A DNA stretch of 64,000 nt from CAZMNY01 sp964567745 (lineage in GTDB: Bacteria; Planctomycetota; Planctomycetia; Pirellulales; Pirellulaceae). The position numbers and the translations under genes are program-made. The notes beneath the pieces are model-generated. The model ran no database searches. It saw only the letters and a program-made list of their open reading frames with translations, and was not told the DNA's origin. Positions 9,184 to 17,057 of the stretch are shown piece by piece (the stretch's first letter is position 1; every line of letters begins with the position of its first letter). Location: NCBI GenBank assembly GCA_964567745.1, contig CAZMNY010000022.1, positions 1 through 64,000 of the forward strand, given 5' to 3'.

Positions 9184-9444
9184 ATGGGTAAGTCTCGTTC
9201 CAAGCGACGGAGCAAAACGCGAACACGGGCCAAGAAGAAGGATCCGATTTTCGTTGATGGCCAGAAGCCAAGGCCAATGTACGTCGACTACAAAGACGTC
9301 GAATTGCTGCGGAAGTTAGTTAATCGACACGGCCGAATTGTTGGACGCCGCAAGACAGGCTGCACGTCGGCCAGTCAACACGCCGTATCGCTGGCAATCA
9401 AACGGGCTCGATTCATGGCCCTGATGAGCTTTACTGGCGACTAG
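9184..9444 (+). CDS. rpsR: 30S ribosomal protein bS18
   Basis: An 86-residue basic protein. The C-terminal two-thirds matches bS18: YVDYKDVELLRKLVNRHGRI, then GRRKTGCTSASQ and AIKRARFMALMSFT, the conserved RNA-binding core that pairs with bS6 on the small subunit. The N-terminal 20 residues are an unusually Lys/Arg-rich extension. In most bacteria rpsR sits between rpsF/ssb and rplI; here it stands alone between redox and thioesterase genes. It may be a second copy, as some lineages keep zinc-dependent and independent S18 paralogues. Confidence 0.95.
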   Translation: MGKSRSKRRSKTRTRAKKKDPIFVDGQKPRPMYVDYKDVELLRKLVNRHGRIVGRRKTGCTSASQHAVSLAIKRARFMALMSFTGD

Positions 9445-9556
9445 TTCGCTGGCCAGCATGCGCCCCGCTCGGGTCCGATTAAGGCGACGTTTGCAAAACT
9501 TGTCATTTCGTTTCCCGCTCGGAGCATAAGCGAGCCAAGCGACGCGAATACATGCC

Positions 9557-9585
9557 CAGCCTGTCGGAAACGGCAGGCTGATTTT
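9557..9585 (+). terminator. Possible intrinsic terminator after rpsR
   Basis: CAGCCTG (9557-9563) pairs with CAGGCTG (9574-9580) around a short A-rich loop and is followed by ATTTTG. The T-tract is short, so this is a weak candidate. It lies about 110 bp after the rpsR stop. Confidence 0.45.
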
Positions 9586-9642
9586 GTGCGCTTCGACGAA
9601 CTCGCTGACACCCCGGACGAGGTCCGAAACTAGGATTCTGTG

Positions 9643-10077
9643 ATGCCTACACCTGAAACGTTTTCAACTCGCAGGCGAGTCGAGTTTCGCGACACGGATG
9701 CGGCCGGCATCATGCATTTCTCGGTCTTCTTTACCTACATGGAAGAGGCTGAACATGAGTTGCTCCGCTCGCTTGGCGCCAGTGTGAAGACGGAGTCGGA
9801 ACAGGGCGTAATCAGTTGGCCTCGAGTTGCTACGAAATGCGACTTCGTACGTCCGATCCGTTTTGAAGAGGAATTTGACATTGCGGTGTCGGTGGAGAAA
9901 ATCGGCAAGACGAGCGTGACGTACGGCTTTCGGTTCGTTCGTCAGGATGTTGAATTCGCCGCGGGCGCCATCACGGCCGTTTGCTGTCGCGTCTCACACG
10001 ATCACCCTCCCAAACCGATCTCCATTCCCTCCGACCTCGCGACACAGCTGACAAGGTTCCTCGCAGCCGATCAATAG
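9643..10077 (+). CDS. Acyl-CoA thioesterase, 4HBT hotdog family (YbgC-like)
   Basis: A 144-residue single hotdog-domain protein. The N-terminal catalytic segment RRVEFRDTDAAGIMHFSVFFTYMEEAEHE is the 4HBT signature, with the Asp of DTDAAG as the expected catalytic residue. Its length is normal for the family. A GTG codon lies directly before the ATG; I use the ATG. Such enzymes hydrolyse acyl-CoA or 4-hydroxybenzoyl-CoA-type thioesters. YbgC homologues are often linked to the Tol-Pal envelope system, but none of those genes is nearby. The gene starts about 200 bp after rpsR and ends 55 bp before the prenyltransferase-repeat gene on the same strand. Confidence 0.88.
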   Translation: MPTPETFSTRRRVEFRDTDAAGIMHFSVFFTYMEEAEHELLRSLGASVKTESEQGVISWPRVATKCDFVRPIRFEEEFDIAVSVEKIGKTSVTYGFRFVRQDVEFAAGAITAVCCRVSHDHPPKPISIPSDLATQLTRFLAADQ

Positions 10078-10132
10078 CGAATCGCGATCACGCCTCGAAC
10101 TCATTACATCGCCACCCCGCAGCGCCCCGCCG

Positions 10133-11083
10133 ATGGCCAGTTACCTTGAAGACCTGACGATACGCTTAGCCATGGGCGTGGCTTCGATTCCAGAAGCGTG
10201 GCGCGACAAAATTGCGGCCTACTTTCTCGGCAAGCAGAACGCCGATGGCGGATTCTCCGGCCGCGAAGGGCCGAGCGACTTGTACTACACCGGGTTCGCC
10301 CTTCGCTCGTTGGCCGTGTTGGGACAGTTGTACGATGAGCCCGCCGAACGTGCCGGGTTGTTCTTAACTGCGAGATTGTCGCAACAAGAAACGATCGTCG
10401 ATTTTCTTTCGCTGGTCTACGGAGCTTCGTTGCTCGAGAACGCGGCGGGAATCGACGTCTACGCCGAGGCCGCAGTCGGGTGGCCAGACTCCGTCAGTTC
10501 GGAACTCGAGAAACTTCGGCGGGACGATGGCGGCTATGCGAAAGGCGAACACGGGGCGGCGAGCAGTACCTACCACACTTTTCTCGTGATCCTCTGCCGC
10601 GAATTGATCGACCGCCCTTTGCCCAACCCTTATGCGGCGGTCGAGTTTCTGATGTCGCAGCAGGCCGAGTACGGCGGATTCCACGAGATTCGAGCCAGCA
10701 AGCGAGCCGGTGCGAATCCCACGGCCGCCGCCATCGGCGCCTTGAGAATCCTCGACTCGCTCTCCGACGAGACCAAAGAGAGTACGATCGATTTTCTGCT
10801 CGAAATGGAAACCGACGAAGGCGGACTGCGAGCGAACACTCGGATTCCATTTGCAGATCTATTGAGCACGTTCACTTGCATGCTGACGCTAGAAGACCTC
10901 GATGCGCTGCACGAATTGGACCTGCCCGCGATCAGGCGTTACGTTGACTCCATGGCCACAACCGATGGCGGTTTCCGCGGCGCCGAACTCGACCCGGAGA
11001 ACGATATCGAATACTCGTTCTACGGCCTCGGCTCGCTCGCGCTTCTATCGGGCGACGACGCGCAATCGGCAGATTTGCTGTAG
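10133..11083 (+). CDS. Prenyltransferase/squalene-oxidase repeat protein
   Basis: A 316-residue alpha/alpha-toroid protein built from about five repeats whose loops carry the GG[F/Y/L] signature: ADGGFSGREGPSDLYYT, DDGGYAKGEHGA, EYGGFHE, DEGGLRANT and TDGGFRGAE. The pattern resembles the beta subunit of protein geranylgeranyltransferases. However, I do not see the D-x-C...H zinc site of those enzymes, so catalysis as a protein prenyltransferase is unlikely. No signal peptide is visible. It precedes the LolD-type ATPase gene by about 135 bp on the same strand, a possible functional link. Function not assigned. Confidence 0.82.
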   Translation: MASYLEDLTIRLAMGVASIPEAWRDKIAAYFLGKQNADGGFSGREGPSDLYYTGFALRSLAVLGQLYDEPAERAGLFLTARLSQQETIVDFLSLVYGASLLENAAGIDVYAEAAVGWPDSVSSELEKLRRDDGGYAKGEHGAASSTYHTFLVILCRELIDRPLPNPYAAVEFLMSQQAEYGGFHEIRASKRAGANPTAAAIGALRILDSLSDETKESTIDFLLEMETDEGGLRANTRIPFADLLSTFTCMLTLEDLDALHELDLPAIRRYVDSMATTDGGFRGAELDPENDIEYSFYGLGSLALLSGDDAQSADLL

Positions 11084-11218
11084 TGACACGGCGAGAGTGA
11101 ACGCGGCGATAATTTGCAGTGCGACTTTTGGGGGTGGCAAGGAAGTAGGCGACGCGCAGATCGCGGGATCGCCTTGAAGCAACGGACAATTGACGAGAGC
11201 CCGTATCGGGAGACCGCT

Positions 11219-11902
11219 GTGGCTGAATTGGTAATTGAGAACGTTGAGAAGGAGTATCCAACTCGGGGCGAACCGCTCAAGGTATTGCGCGGCGTTTCGC
11301 TGAGCCTGCAGGCGGGGCAAAATGCTGCGATCTTGGGCCCCAGCGGCTCGGGCAAAAGCACCTTGCTGCATATCGCCGGCGCTTTGGAAACTCCGACCTC
11401 CGGCCGACTGGAACTCAACGGCTGCGACCCGTTCGCCCTGTCAGAACCAGAACTGGCTCAGTTCCGCAACGAGAACATCGGGTTCATTTTCCAAGACCAT
11501 CATCTGCTTCCCCAACTCTCCGTGCTGGAAAATGTGCTTATCCCGTCTCTCGCGTCCGGCTCACCAAGCAGCGAGACGATTGATCGCGCAGGTGACTTGC
11601 TGAAGCGAGTTGGCTTGAGCCAGCGCGTCGACCATCGTCCGGCGGAATTGTCGGGAGGAGAACGACAACGAGTCGCTGTGGCTCGAGCTTTGTTGTTGGC
11701 GCCGTCTCTGCTGTTGGCCGATGAACCGACGGGCAGCCTCGATCGCAGAACGGCCCATGAAGTCAGCGAGCTATTGTTGCGACTGCAAAAGGAAGAGAAC
11801 AACATCTTGCTGGTCGTCACCCACAGTCTCGAGCTGGCGGATGCGATGCAGGCGAGGCATGAGATCAATGATGGCCTTTTGAGTCAAATCACTAGTTCGT
11901 AG
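11219..11902 (+). CDS. ABC transporter ATP-binding protein, LolD/MacB type
   Basis: A 227-residue ATPase with all nucleotide-binding motifs: Walker A GPSGSGKST, a Q-loop at FIFQDHHLLPQ, the ABC signature LSGGERQRVAVARAL, Walker B LLLADEPTGSLD and the switch His in VVTHS. The start chosen is the GTG giving VAELVIENVEKEY, preceded by a GGGAG ribosome site; this gives the usual LolD length, while the longer upstream frame is not protein-like. The permease gene begins 13 bp after the stop, so the two form one exporter. LolD-type proteins energise lipoprotein release or mechanotransmission-type export from the inner membrane. Confidence 0.95.
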   Translation: MAELVIENVEKEYPTRGEPLKVLRGVSLSLQAGQNAAILGPSGSGKSTLLHIAGALETPTSGRLELNGCDPFALSEPELAQFRNENIGFIFQDHHLLPQLSVLENVLIPSLASGSPSSETIDRAGDLLKRVGLSQRVDHRPAELSGGERQRVAVARALLLAPSLLLADEPTGSLDRRTAHEVSELLLRLQKEENNILLVVTHSLELADAMQARHEINDGLLSQITSS

Positions 11903-11915
11903 CGGAGAAACTGTG

Positions 11916-14900
11916 ATGTCGTTTTGGCGACTCGTGCTCACTAGCCTGATCCACTATCGGCGTCTAAACGCAACGGTCGCAATGGGCGCGGCTGCCGCGA
12001 CCGCCGTGCTGACCGGCGCGCTGCTGGTCGGCGATTCCGTCCGAGGCAGCCTCACCGCAATCACTTTCGATCGACTTGGGCGAATCGACCAGGCGCTCGT
12101 AACCGACCGCTTTTTTCGAACCGAGCTAGCCAACGAGTTGGCAAGCGGCGCAGAATTCAAGCAGGATTTCTCCGAAGCACAGGCTGCCATCCTGTTTCCA
12201 AACGCGACGATCGAAATCCAGCGCGACGGCCAGGTCAGCCGCTCGGCCAATGTGTTGCTCGTCGGCACGTCGAGCGACTTCTGGAATTTCGACACTGCTG
12301 GAGTCAAACCGAGCCGAACAATAGCTGGCGAGGAAATCGTCCTCAACCGACAACTCGCATCGCAATGGGACGGACAGGCTGGGCAGACCGTCATCATTCG
12401 CCTGCCTCGTCCGACCGCCATTCCCGCGGACAGCACGTACGGGCGAAAAACCGATAACGTGTTGAGCATTCCCGATGTCGAGATTGTCGACATCGTCCCC
12501 AATCGCGGACTCGGACGGTTTAGCTTGCACCCGAGCCAAACTCAGCCACTCGTCGCTTTTGTTCCAATCGAGCTGCTGCAGAAGTCACTCGGGCGGGCCG
12601 GTCGAGCGAACGCGATTCTGGTGGCAGGCAAAGACGAAAACAGCTGGCGAAATCCTGAAGCCGCCGACACGCTGAACGGTGCGATCAAGCCAACGCTCGA
12701 CGACTACGCCTTTGAGATTCAGCACGTCCAGCGTCAGTTTCAAGACAAGACCATCCTCGACTATTATTCGTTCGAATCCGATCGAATGTTGCTCTCGCAT
12801 GACGCAGAATCGGTTGGCGCCGCCGCGTTCAATCCGATGGGCGGTCGCGCACTCTTTACTTACTTCGTCAATTGGATCGGCGCCGAGGGTGGCGAAGACG
12901 CCATTCCTTATTCCATGGTGACTGCTGTTCAGGGGCCGGCACTCAACCTACTCGAGCTCAGCGGCAAGTCGGGCGAGTCGCTTAAGCCGGGAGAGATCGT
13001 GCTGACGAATTGGGCCGCCAAAGATCAGCAGGTCAAAGTCGGCGCGACGATCGACCTCACCTACTTCTTGCCGGAGACATCGCACGGAGTTGCCAAAGAG
13101 GCGTCTGCTCGTTTTCAACTTGTTGGCGTCGCGCCACTCACTGAACCGGTCGAACCCTATGATGGCGACACGCCCGCAATTTACGAATCGTCGCCAACGC
13201 CGCTCAATGACCCCGAGTTGACGCCGCTCGTGGAAGGCATCACCGACAAGGACTCAATCGCCAACCTGGACGTTCCCTTCCCGTTCGACATCGACCTCCT
13301 CAGGGATCAAGACGATGTGTTTTGGCGCAACCATCGGACAACGCCCAAAGCCTACGTCTCGCTAGCCGACGGTCAAAAGATGTGGGGCAGCCGATTCGGA
13401 CGAGCTACATCGTTTCGGATTCCTCATCGCGAAGGGCTCAGCGAGGATTCGATCGCCCGGGCGTTTTTGCAAGAACTGCGAAAGCAACAGAAGTCACTTG
13501 GAATGGAGTTTCAAGCGGTTAAGTTTCGCGGCGCCAAGGCCTCGTCCGGGACAACGCCATTCGACGGATTGTTTCTCGCCTTGAGCATGTTCATCATCTG
13601 CGCTGCGCTTATGCTGGTGTCGCTGCTGTTTCGTCTGGGAGTCGAGCAGCGGCTCAGCGAACTTGGCGTGTTACTCGCAGTCGGTTTTCGCCGCAAGCGT
13701 GCGGCCCGCGCCTTTGTCGCGGAAGGTCTATTGGTTGCGTCGATTGGTGGCGTGATCGGCGTCGTGCTGGGCGTCGCCTATGCTTGGCTCATGCTCGTCG
13801 GACTTCGCACCGTTTGGGTCGACGCGGTCGCGACTCCGTTCCTCGAACTTCACTGGTCCGGTCGCAGCTTGGCTATCGGTTTCGCCGCCGGAATCGCCAC
13901 CTCGCTGTTGACGATCATGTGGGGCATTCGCGAATCAGCTCGAAGTTCGATCTACCAATTGCTGGCGGGACAGATCACGTTGGGCGACGCTCGAGCGAGA
14001 TCGGCAAATCGTTGGCGCATCGTAGCAGCCGTGTTGTTCGTGTCGGCGATTGCTCTGGCCATACTCGCGGTCGGACTCAGTGGCGAAGCCCAAGCGGGTT
14101 GTTTTGTTGGCACCGGCGCCGCTGTGCTCTCGGCACTATTGATACTCGCCTGGACCCATCTTCGTTTTGGCGGAAATTCGAATACGAAGCTCTCCTTGTT
14201 CGGCTTGGCAACTCGTAACGCTGGACGCAATCCTAGTCGCAGTACGACGACGATCGGGTTGATGGCCGTGGCCAGTTTCCTGATCATCTCCATGAGTGCA
14301 TTCCGCTTGGCGCCAAGCCTCGACGGCGCTGCTGGATTCGAGTTGTCCGCGCTGAGCTCGCAGCCAATATTCGAAGACCTCAATGAACCGGCAGCGCAAC
14401 AAGATTTGCTAGCCGATTCCGCCGACGTCCTCAAAGACGGACAGGTGCTTGCGTTTCGCTTGAAGCCGGGCGACGACGCGAGTTGCCGAAATCTCTATCA
14501 AGCGACAGCGCCGCAAGTGCTCGGTGTTAGCGATTCGACGATCGAGTACTTCGACACAGCCGAATCGAATTTCGTCTTTGCCGCGAGTGGCGGCGAGTCA
14601 GAAGAAGCCAAGAAAAACCCATGGCGTTTGTTGCGTTCGCCAGCCGAATCAGATGGGGTGATTCCTGTCATTCTTGACAAGAACACGGCAATGTACAGCT
14701 TGCATTTGCTTGGCGGAATTGGCGAGACGTTTGAGGCGACTTACGACGGATATGGAAACGTCAAGTTTGAAGTTGTCGGCTTGCTTTCGAACAGCGTGCT
14801 GCAAGGTCGTCTGCTGATCGGCGAGGACACATTCAAGACGACCTTCCCAGACGTGGCCGGCTACCGATACTTCCTTATCCACTCAACTCGCCCGATGGCC

Positions 14901-15377
14901 GAGACAGCCGCTGCGATGGAAGACCGACTGGGTGACCAAGGCTTCGACACCCAGTCGACAGTCGCGACGATCGAGGGATTGCTTGCCGTCCAAAACACCT
15001 ATCTGAGCACGTTTCAAGCTCTCGGTTCGCTCGGCCTCTTGCTCGGCACGTTTGGATTAGCGGCCGTGCAACTTCGCAGCGTGTTTGAGCGCCGAGGTGA
15101 ATTGGCGTTGATGCGAGCGTCCGGATTTCGCCGTTCGCGAGTCGCCTGGATGGTGATGTACGAGAACGCGTCGCTACTCGCAGCCGGACTCCTCTTGGGA
15201 ACCATTGGGGCCGTGGTCGCAATCGCCCCACATATTATCGCCACCGGTGCCAGCGTCCCGTGGCCTTACCTGCTCGGCGTGCTCGTCATCGTGTTCGTTG
15301 TCGGACTGACCTCCAGCATCAGTTCGATCCGAGCCACCCTAAAGGCCCCCGTCATCGCCGCTCTTCGCGGTGAGTGA
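11916..15377 (+). CDS. ABC transporter permease, FtsX/MacB-like, with two FtsX domains
   Basis: A 1153-residue membrane protein. An N-terminal helix (~18-35) is followed by a large periplasmic domain to ~540. Then come three helices (~550-690) forming the first FtsX domain, two to three more helices (~705-790), a second extracytoplasmic stretch (~800-1010), and a C-terminal FtsX domain (~1020-1150) ending in the typical APVIAALRGE. The pattern RRGELALMRASGFRRSRV is the conserved cytoplasmic coupling segment; its counterpart in the first half is QRLSELGVLLAVGFRRKRA. This duplicated layout matches the large YbbP-like permeases, which couple to LolD-type ATPases. A GTG directly precedes the ATG used here. 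Cargo unknown. Confidence 0.9.
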   Translation: MSFWRLVLTSLIHYRRLNATVAMGAAAATAVLTGALLVGDSVRGSLTAITFDRLGRIDQALVTDRFFRTELANELASGAEFKQDFSEAQAAILFPNATIEIQRDGQVSRSANVLLVGTSSDFWNFDTAGVKPSRTIAGEEIVLNRQLASQWDGQAGQTVIIRLPRPTAIPADSTYGRKTDNVLSIPDVEIVDIVPNRGLGRFSLHPSQTQPLVAFVPIELLQKSLGRAGRANAILVAGKDENSWRNPEAADTLNGAIKPTLDDYAFEIQHVQRQFQDKTILDYYSFESDRMLLSHDAESVGAAAFNPMGGRALFTYFVNWIGAEGGEDAIPYSMVTAVQGPALNLLELSGKSGESLKPGEIVLTNWAAKDQQVKVGATIDLTYFLPETSHGVAKEASARFQLVGVAPLTEPVEPYDGDTPAIYESSPTPLNDPELTPLVEGITDKDSIANLDVPFPFDIDLLRDQDDVFWRNHRTTPKAYVSLADGQKMWGSRFGRATSFRIPHREGLSEDSIARAFLQELRKQQKSLGMEFQAVKFRGAKASSGTTPFDGLFLALSMFIICAALMLVSLLFRLGVEQRLSELGVLLAVGFRRKRAARAFVAEGLLVASIGGVIGVVLGVAYAWLMLVGLRTVWVDAVATPFLELHWSGRSLAIGFAAGIATSLLTIMWGIRESARSSIYQLLAGQITLGDARARSANRWRIVAAVLFVSAIALAILAVGLSGEAQAGCFVGTGAAVLSALLILAWTHLRFGGNSNTKLSLFGLATRNAGRNPSRSTTTIGLMAVASFLIISMSAFRLAPSLDGAAGFELSALSSQPIFEDLNEPAAQQDLLADSADVLKDGQVLAFRLKPGDDASCRNLYQATAPQVLGVSDSTIEYFDTAESNFVFAASGGESEEAKKNPWRLLRSPAESDGVIPVILDKNTAMYSLHLLGGIGETFEATYDGYGNVKFEVVGLLSNSVLQGRLLIGEDTFKTTFPDVAGYRYFLIHSTRPMAETAAAMEDRLGDQGFDTQSTVATIEGLLAVQNTYLSTFQALGSLGLLLGTFGLAAVQLRSVFERRGELALMRASGFRRSRVAWMVMYENASLLAAGLLLGTIGAVVAIAPHIIATGASVPWPYLLGVLVIVFVVGLTSSISSIRATLKAPVIAALRGE

Positions 15378-15404
15378 AACGAATCGCCTCCTCTTAACGT
15401 CAAG

Positions 15405-15504
15405 CCCAACTCTTACTGTCCATTCTACTCTTACTCTTTATCTCGCACGCGCCTTACCCGCTGCCGCTTGCTCGGACGGGATTAAGATTAAGATTAAGAG
15501 TTGG
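15405..15504. repeat. Dispersed intergenic element with terminal inverted repeats
   Basis: The 141-bp gap between the permease and queE holds an imperfect palindrome: CCCAACTCTTA at 15405-15415 against TAAGAGTTGG at 15495-15504. An internal tract, CTTGCTCGGACGGGATTAAGA (15467-15487), recurs with one change at 47937-47957. The GATTAA unit is tandemly repeated three times near 15479-15496. It separates two convergent genes, where a folded 3' structure would sit naturally. Confidence 0.55.
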
Positions 15505-15518
15505 AGGAAGAAAAAGAT

Positions 15519-16205
15519 CTAGACGCCGCGGACTGGGTCGAACCAATCGAATTGCATTCGCGGGCAGAGCTGCAGGCTTTGTTGACGACAGTAGTGTTCG
15601 AGCCAGGATGTGACCGCAACGAGCTTCTCGCGCGTGACGCCTTGGGGCATCATCATCACTTGGCCGCGATCGATTTCCGGAAAGCTCGATAGAAACGACT
15701 CGACGTCTCGACAGTCTTGCTCGTCGTCGATGACAAATTTGACTTGATAGTCATAGTCGCGAACGAACCGGCGAATGACTTCGGGGGCTTGGCGAGTGTT
15801 TTCGTGGCGCTGTCGCCAATTGTTGGGCGAGTCGGCGGGGGGCGCGGACCCCATGGTCTTGGGGCTGAGCGACATCAGGTCGCAATGGACGGGCAGGTCG
15901 AGCGTGCCGGCTGTCTCGATCGTGATATGCAGATTCGCTTGGGTCAGCCGCTCGCAAAGCGGGATTAGCTCGGCGAACAACATCGGTTCGCCGCCGGTCA
16001 GGACAACGTGCGAGCAGTCGAAGTCGAGCGTCTGGGCGACGATGTCGTCGATGGAGAGATCGTCACCTTCCGGGGCCCACGAGGCGTGAGGGGTATCGCA
16101 AAACCAACAGCGCAAGTTGCAGCCGGAAGCCCGCACGAAGACACTCTCCGTGCCCGTCAATCGGCCCTCGCCTTGAATCGACTTGTAGATTTCTGTTATT
16201 CGCAC
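15519..16205 (-). CDS. queE: 7-carboxy-7-deazaguanine synthase (radical SAM)
   Basis: A 228-residue radical SAM enzyme of the queuosine/7-deazapurine pathway, converting 6-carboxytetrahydropterin to 7-carboxy-7-deazaguanine. It shows the QueE N-terminus ITEIYKSIQGEG, the cluster motif CNLRCWFC (CX3CX2C, residues ~29-36) followed by DTPHA, and the SAM-binding glycine motif LTGGEPML. The length fits the family. The start is GTG. It is transcribed divergently from queF across 74 bp, so the two queuosine genes probably share a regulatory region. Confidence 0.95.
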   Translation of the reverse strand: MRITEIYKSIQGEGRLTGTESVFVRASGCNLRCWFCDTPHASWAPEGDDLSIDDIVAQTLDFDCSHVVLTGGEPMLFAELIPLCERLTQANLHITIETAGTLDLPVHCDLMSLSPKTMGSAPPADSPNNWRQRHENTRQAPEVIRRFVRDYDYQVKFVIDDEQDCRDVESFLSSFPEIDRGQVMMMPQGVTREKLVAVTSWLEHYCRQQSLQLCPRMQFDWFDPVRGV

Positions 16206-16279
16206 TCTCTACTCCACCCGCCCCTACCGGCTAACGTGCCATCTTGCCACAATAGCCGAAAAGCTGAAAGGAGGAGGCG

Positions 16280-16639
16280 ATGAACGCCCCACGCTGCGAA
16301 ATCTTGGAAACCTTCGAGAATCAGTTCCCCAACCGGGACTACGAAATCGAAATCATCTGCCCCGAATTCACGTCCGTCTGCCCCAAAACAGGACACCCCG
16401 ATTTCGGCGTGATCAATATCGTCTACGTTCCCGACCAGACGTGCGTCGAGCTAAAGAGTCTGAAGCTTTATTTGCAGAGCTTTAGAAACGATGGAATCTT
16501 CTACGAGAATGTCAGCAACACCATCTTCGACGAATTGGTCGAGGCCTTAGCCCCCAGAAAGCTGATTCTCACGGCGCAATTCAGTGCTCGCGGCGGAATC
16601 TCGACCAACGTCACCGTAAGCCATTCGTTAGGTGAATAA
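16280..16639 (+). CDS. queF: NADPH-dependent 7-cyano-7-deazaguanine reductase (preQ1 synthase)
   Basis: A 119-residue short-type (type I) QueF, a tunnel-fold enzyme reducing the nitrile of preQ0 to preQ1. The catalytic cysteine is Cys34 in TSVCPKTGHPDFG, with Asp41, and the substrate-binding glutamate is Glu57 in CVELKSLKLY. The segment GIFYEN replaces the more common FHE with FYE, a variation seen in other QueF proteins. A strong ribosome site, AAAGGAGGAGG, sits just before the ATG. The stop codon overlaps the start of the next gene (TAATG), so the two are translationally coupled. Confidence 0.95.
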   Translation: MNAPRCEILETFENQFPNRDYEIEIICPEFTSVCPKTGHPDFGVINIVYVPDQTCVELKSLKLYLQSFRNDGIFYENVSNTIFDELVEALAPRKLILTAQFSARGGISTNVTVSHSLGE

Positions 16640-16995
16640 TGGAATCGGACCCGATCGCCGCCGCAGAAACGATGAAGCTCATCGATCTTCAGCTGAGCCA
16701 CGTTTGGATGGTGCGGACGTTTCTCAAGCACTCCGAGGAAGCGAAGGAAGACGACGAACTGCGCGACGTCCACCGTGGACTCTACGACTTCATGCTGGCT
16801 CTCGGCGCGCCTCTGCAAGAGAACAACGGCCTCGCCTACCTGAAAGCGTGCCGCAAGAAGTGGTCGAAATTCAACAAGTCGATTGAGCTGTTTCTCGAGA
16901 TTCAGCCAGAGATTTCCGAGCACACCAATTTCAAAATGGCCGCCGTCTCGCTCGAAAAAGCCAGACATGAAATCGAGACTCTGTTGAACGGATAG
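16639..16995 (+). CDS. Conserved hypothetical helical protein coupled to queF
   Basis: A 118-residue soluble, mostly helical, charged protein with no signal or membrane segment. I do not recognise a family. Features are an N-terminal amphipathic helix (AAAETMKLIDLQLSHVWMVR), an EEAKEDDELRDVHR acidic/basic stretch, and a C-terminal helix rich in Lys/Glu. The start overlaps the queF stop by one base, which implies co-translation with queF. A role in queuosine metabolism is only suggested by that coupling. Confidence 0.8.
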   Translation: MESDPIAAAETMKLIDLQLSHVWMVRTFLKHSEEAKEDDELRDVHRGLYDFMLALGAPLQENNGLAYLKACRKKWSKFNKSIELFLEIQPEISEHTNFKMAAVSLEKARHEIETLLNG

Positions 16996-17057
16996 GCACA
17001 CTCGCGGAAGCAAGCGACGAGGTAGCTACGACGAACGTTCGGAATCACTCGCGCCGA

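Noticed and set aside
16206..16279. A preQ1 riboswitch in the queE/queF gap
   Set aside because: The 74-bp gap lacks the small preQ1 aptamer pattern (short GC stem with A-rich tail); only a strong ribosome site is visible.
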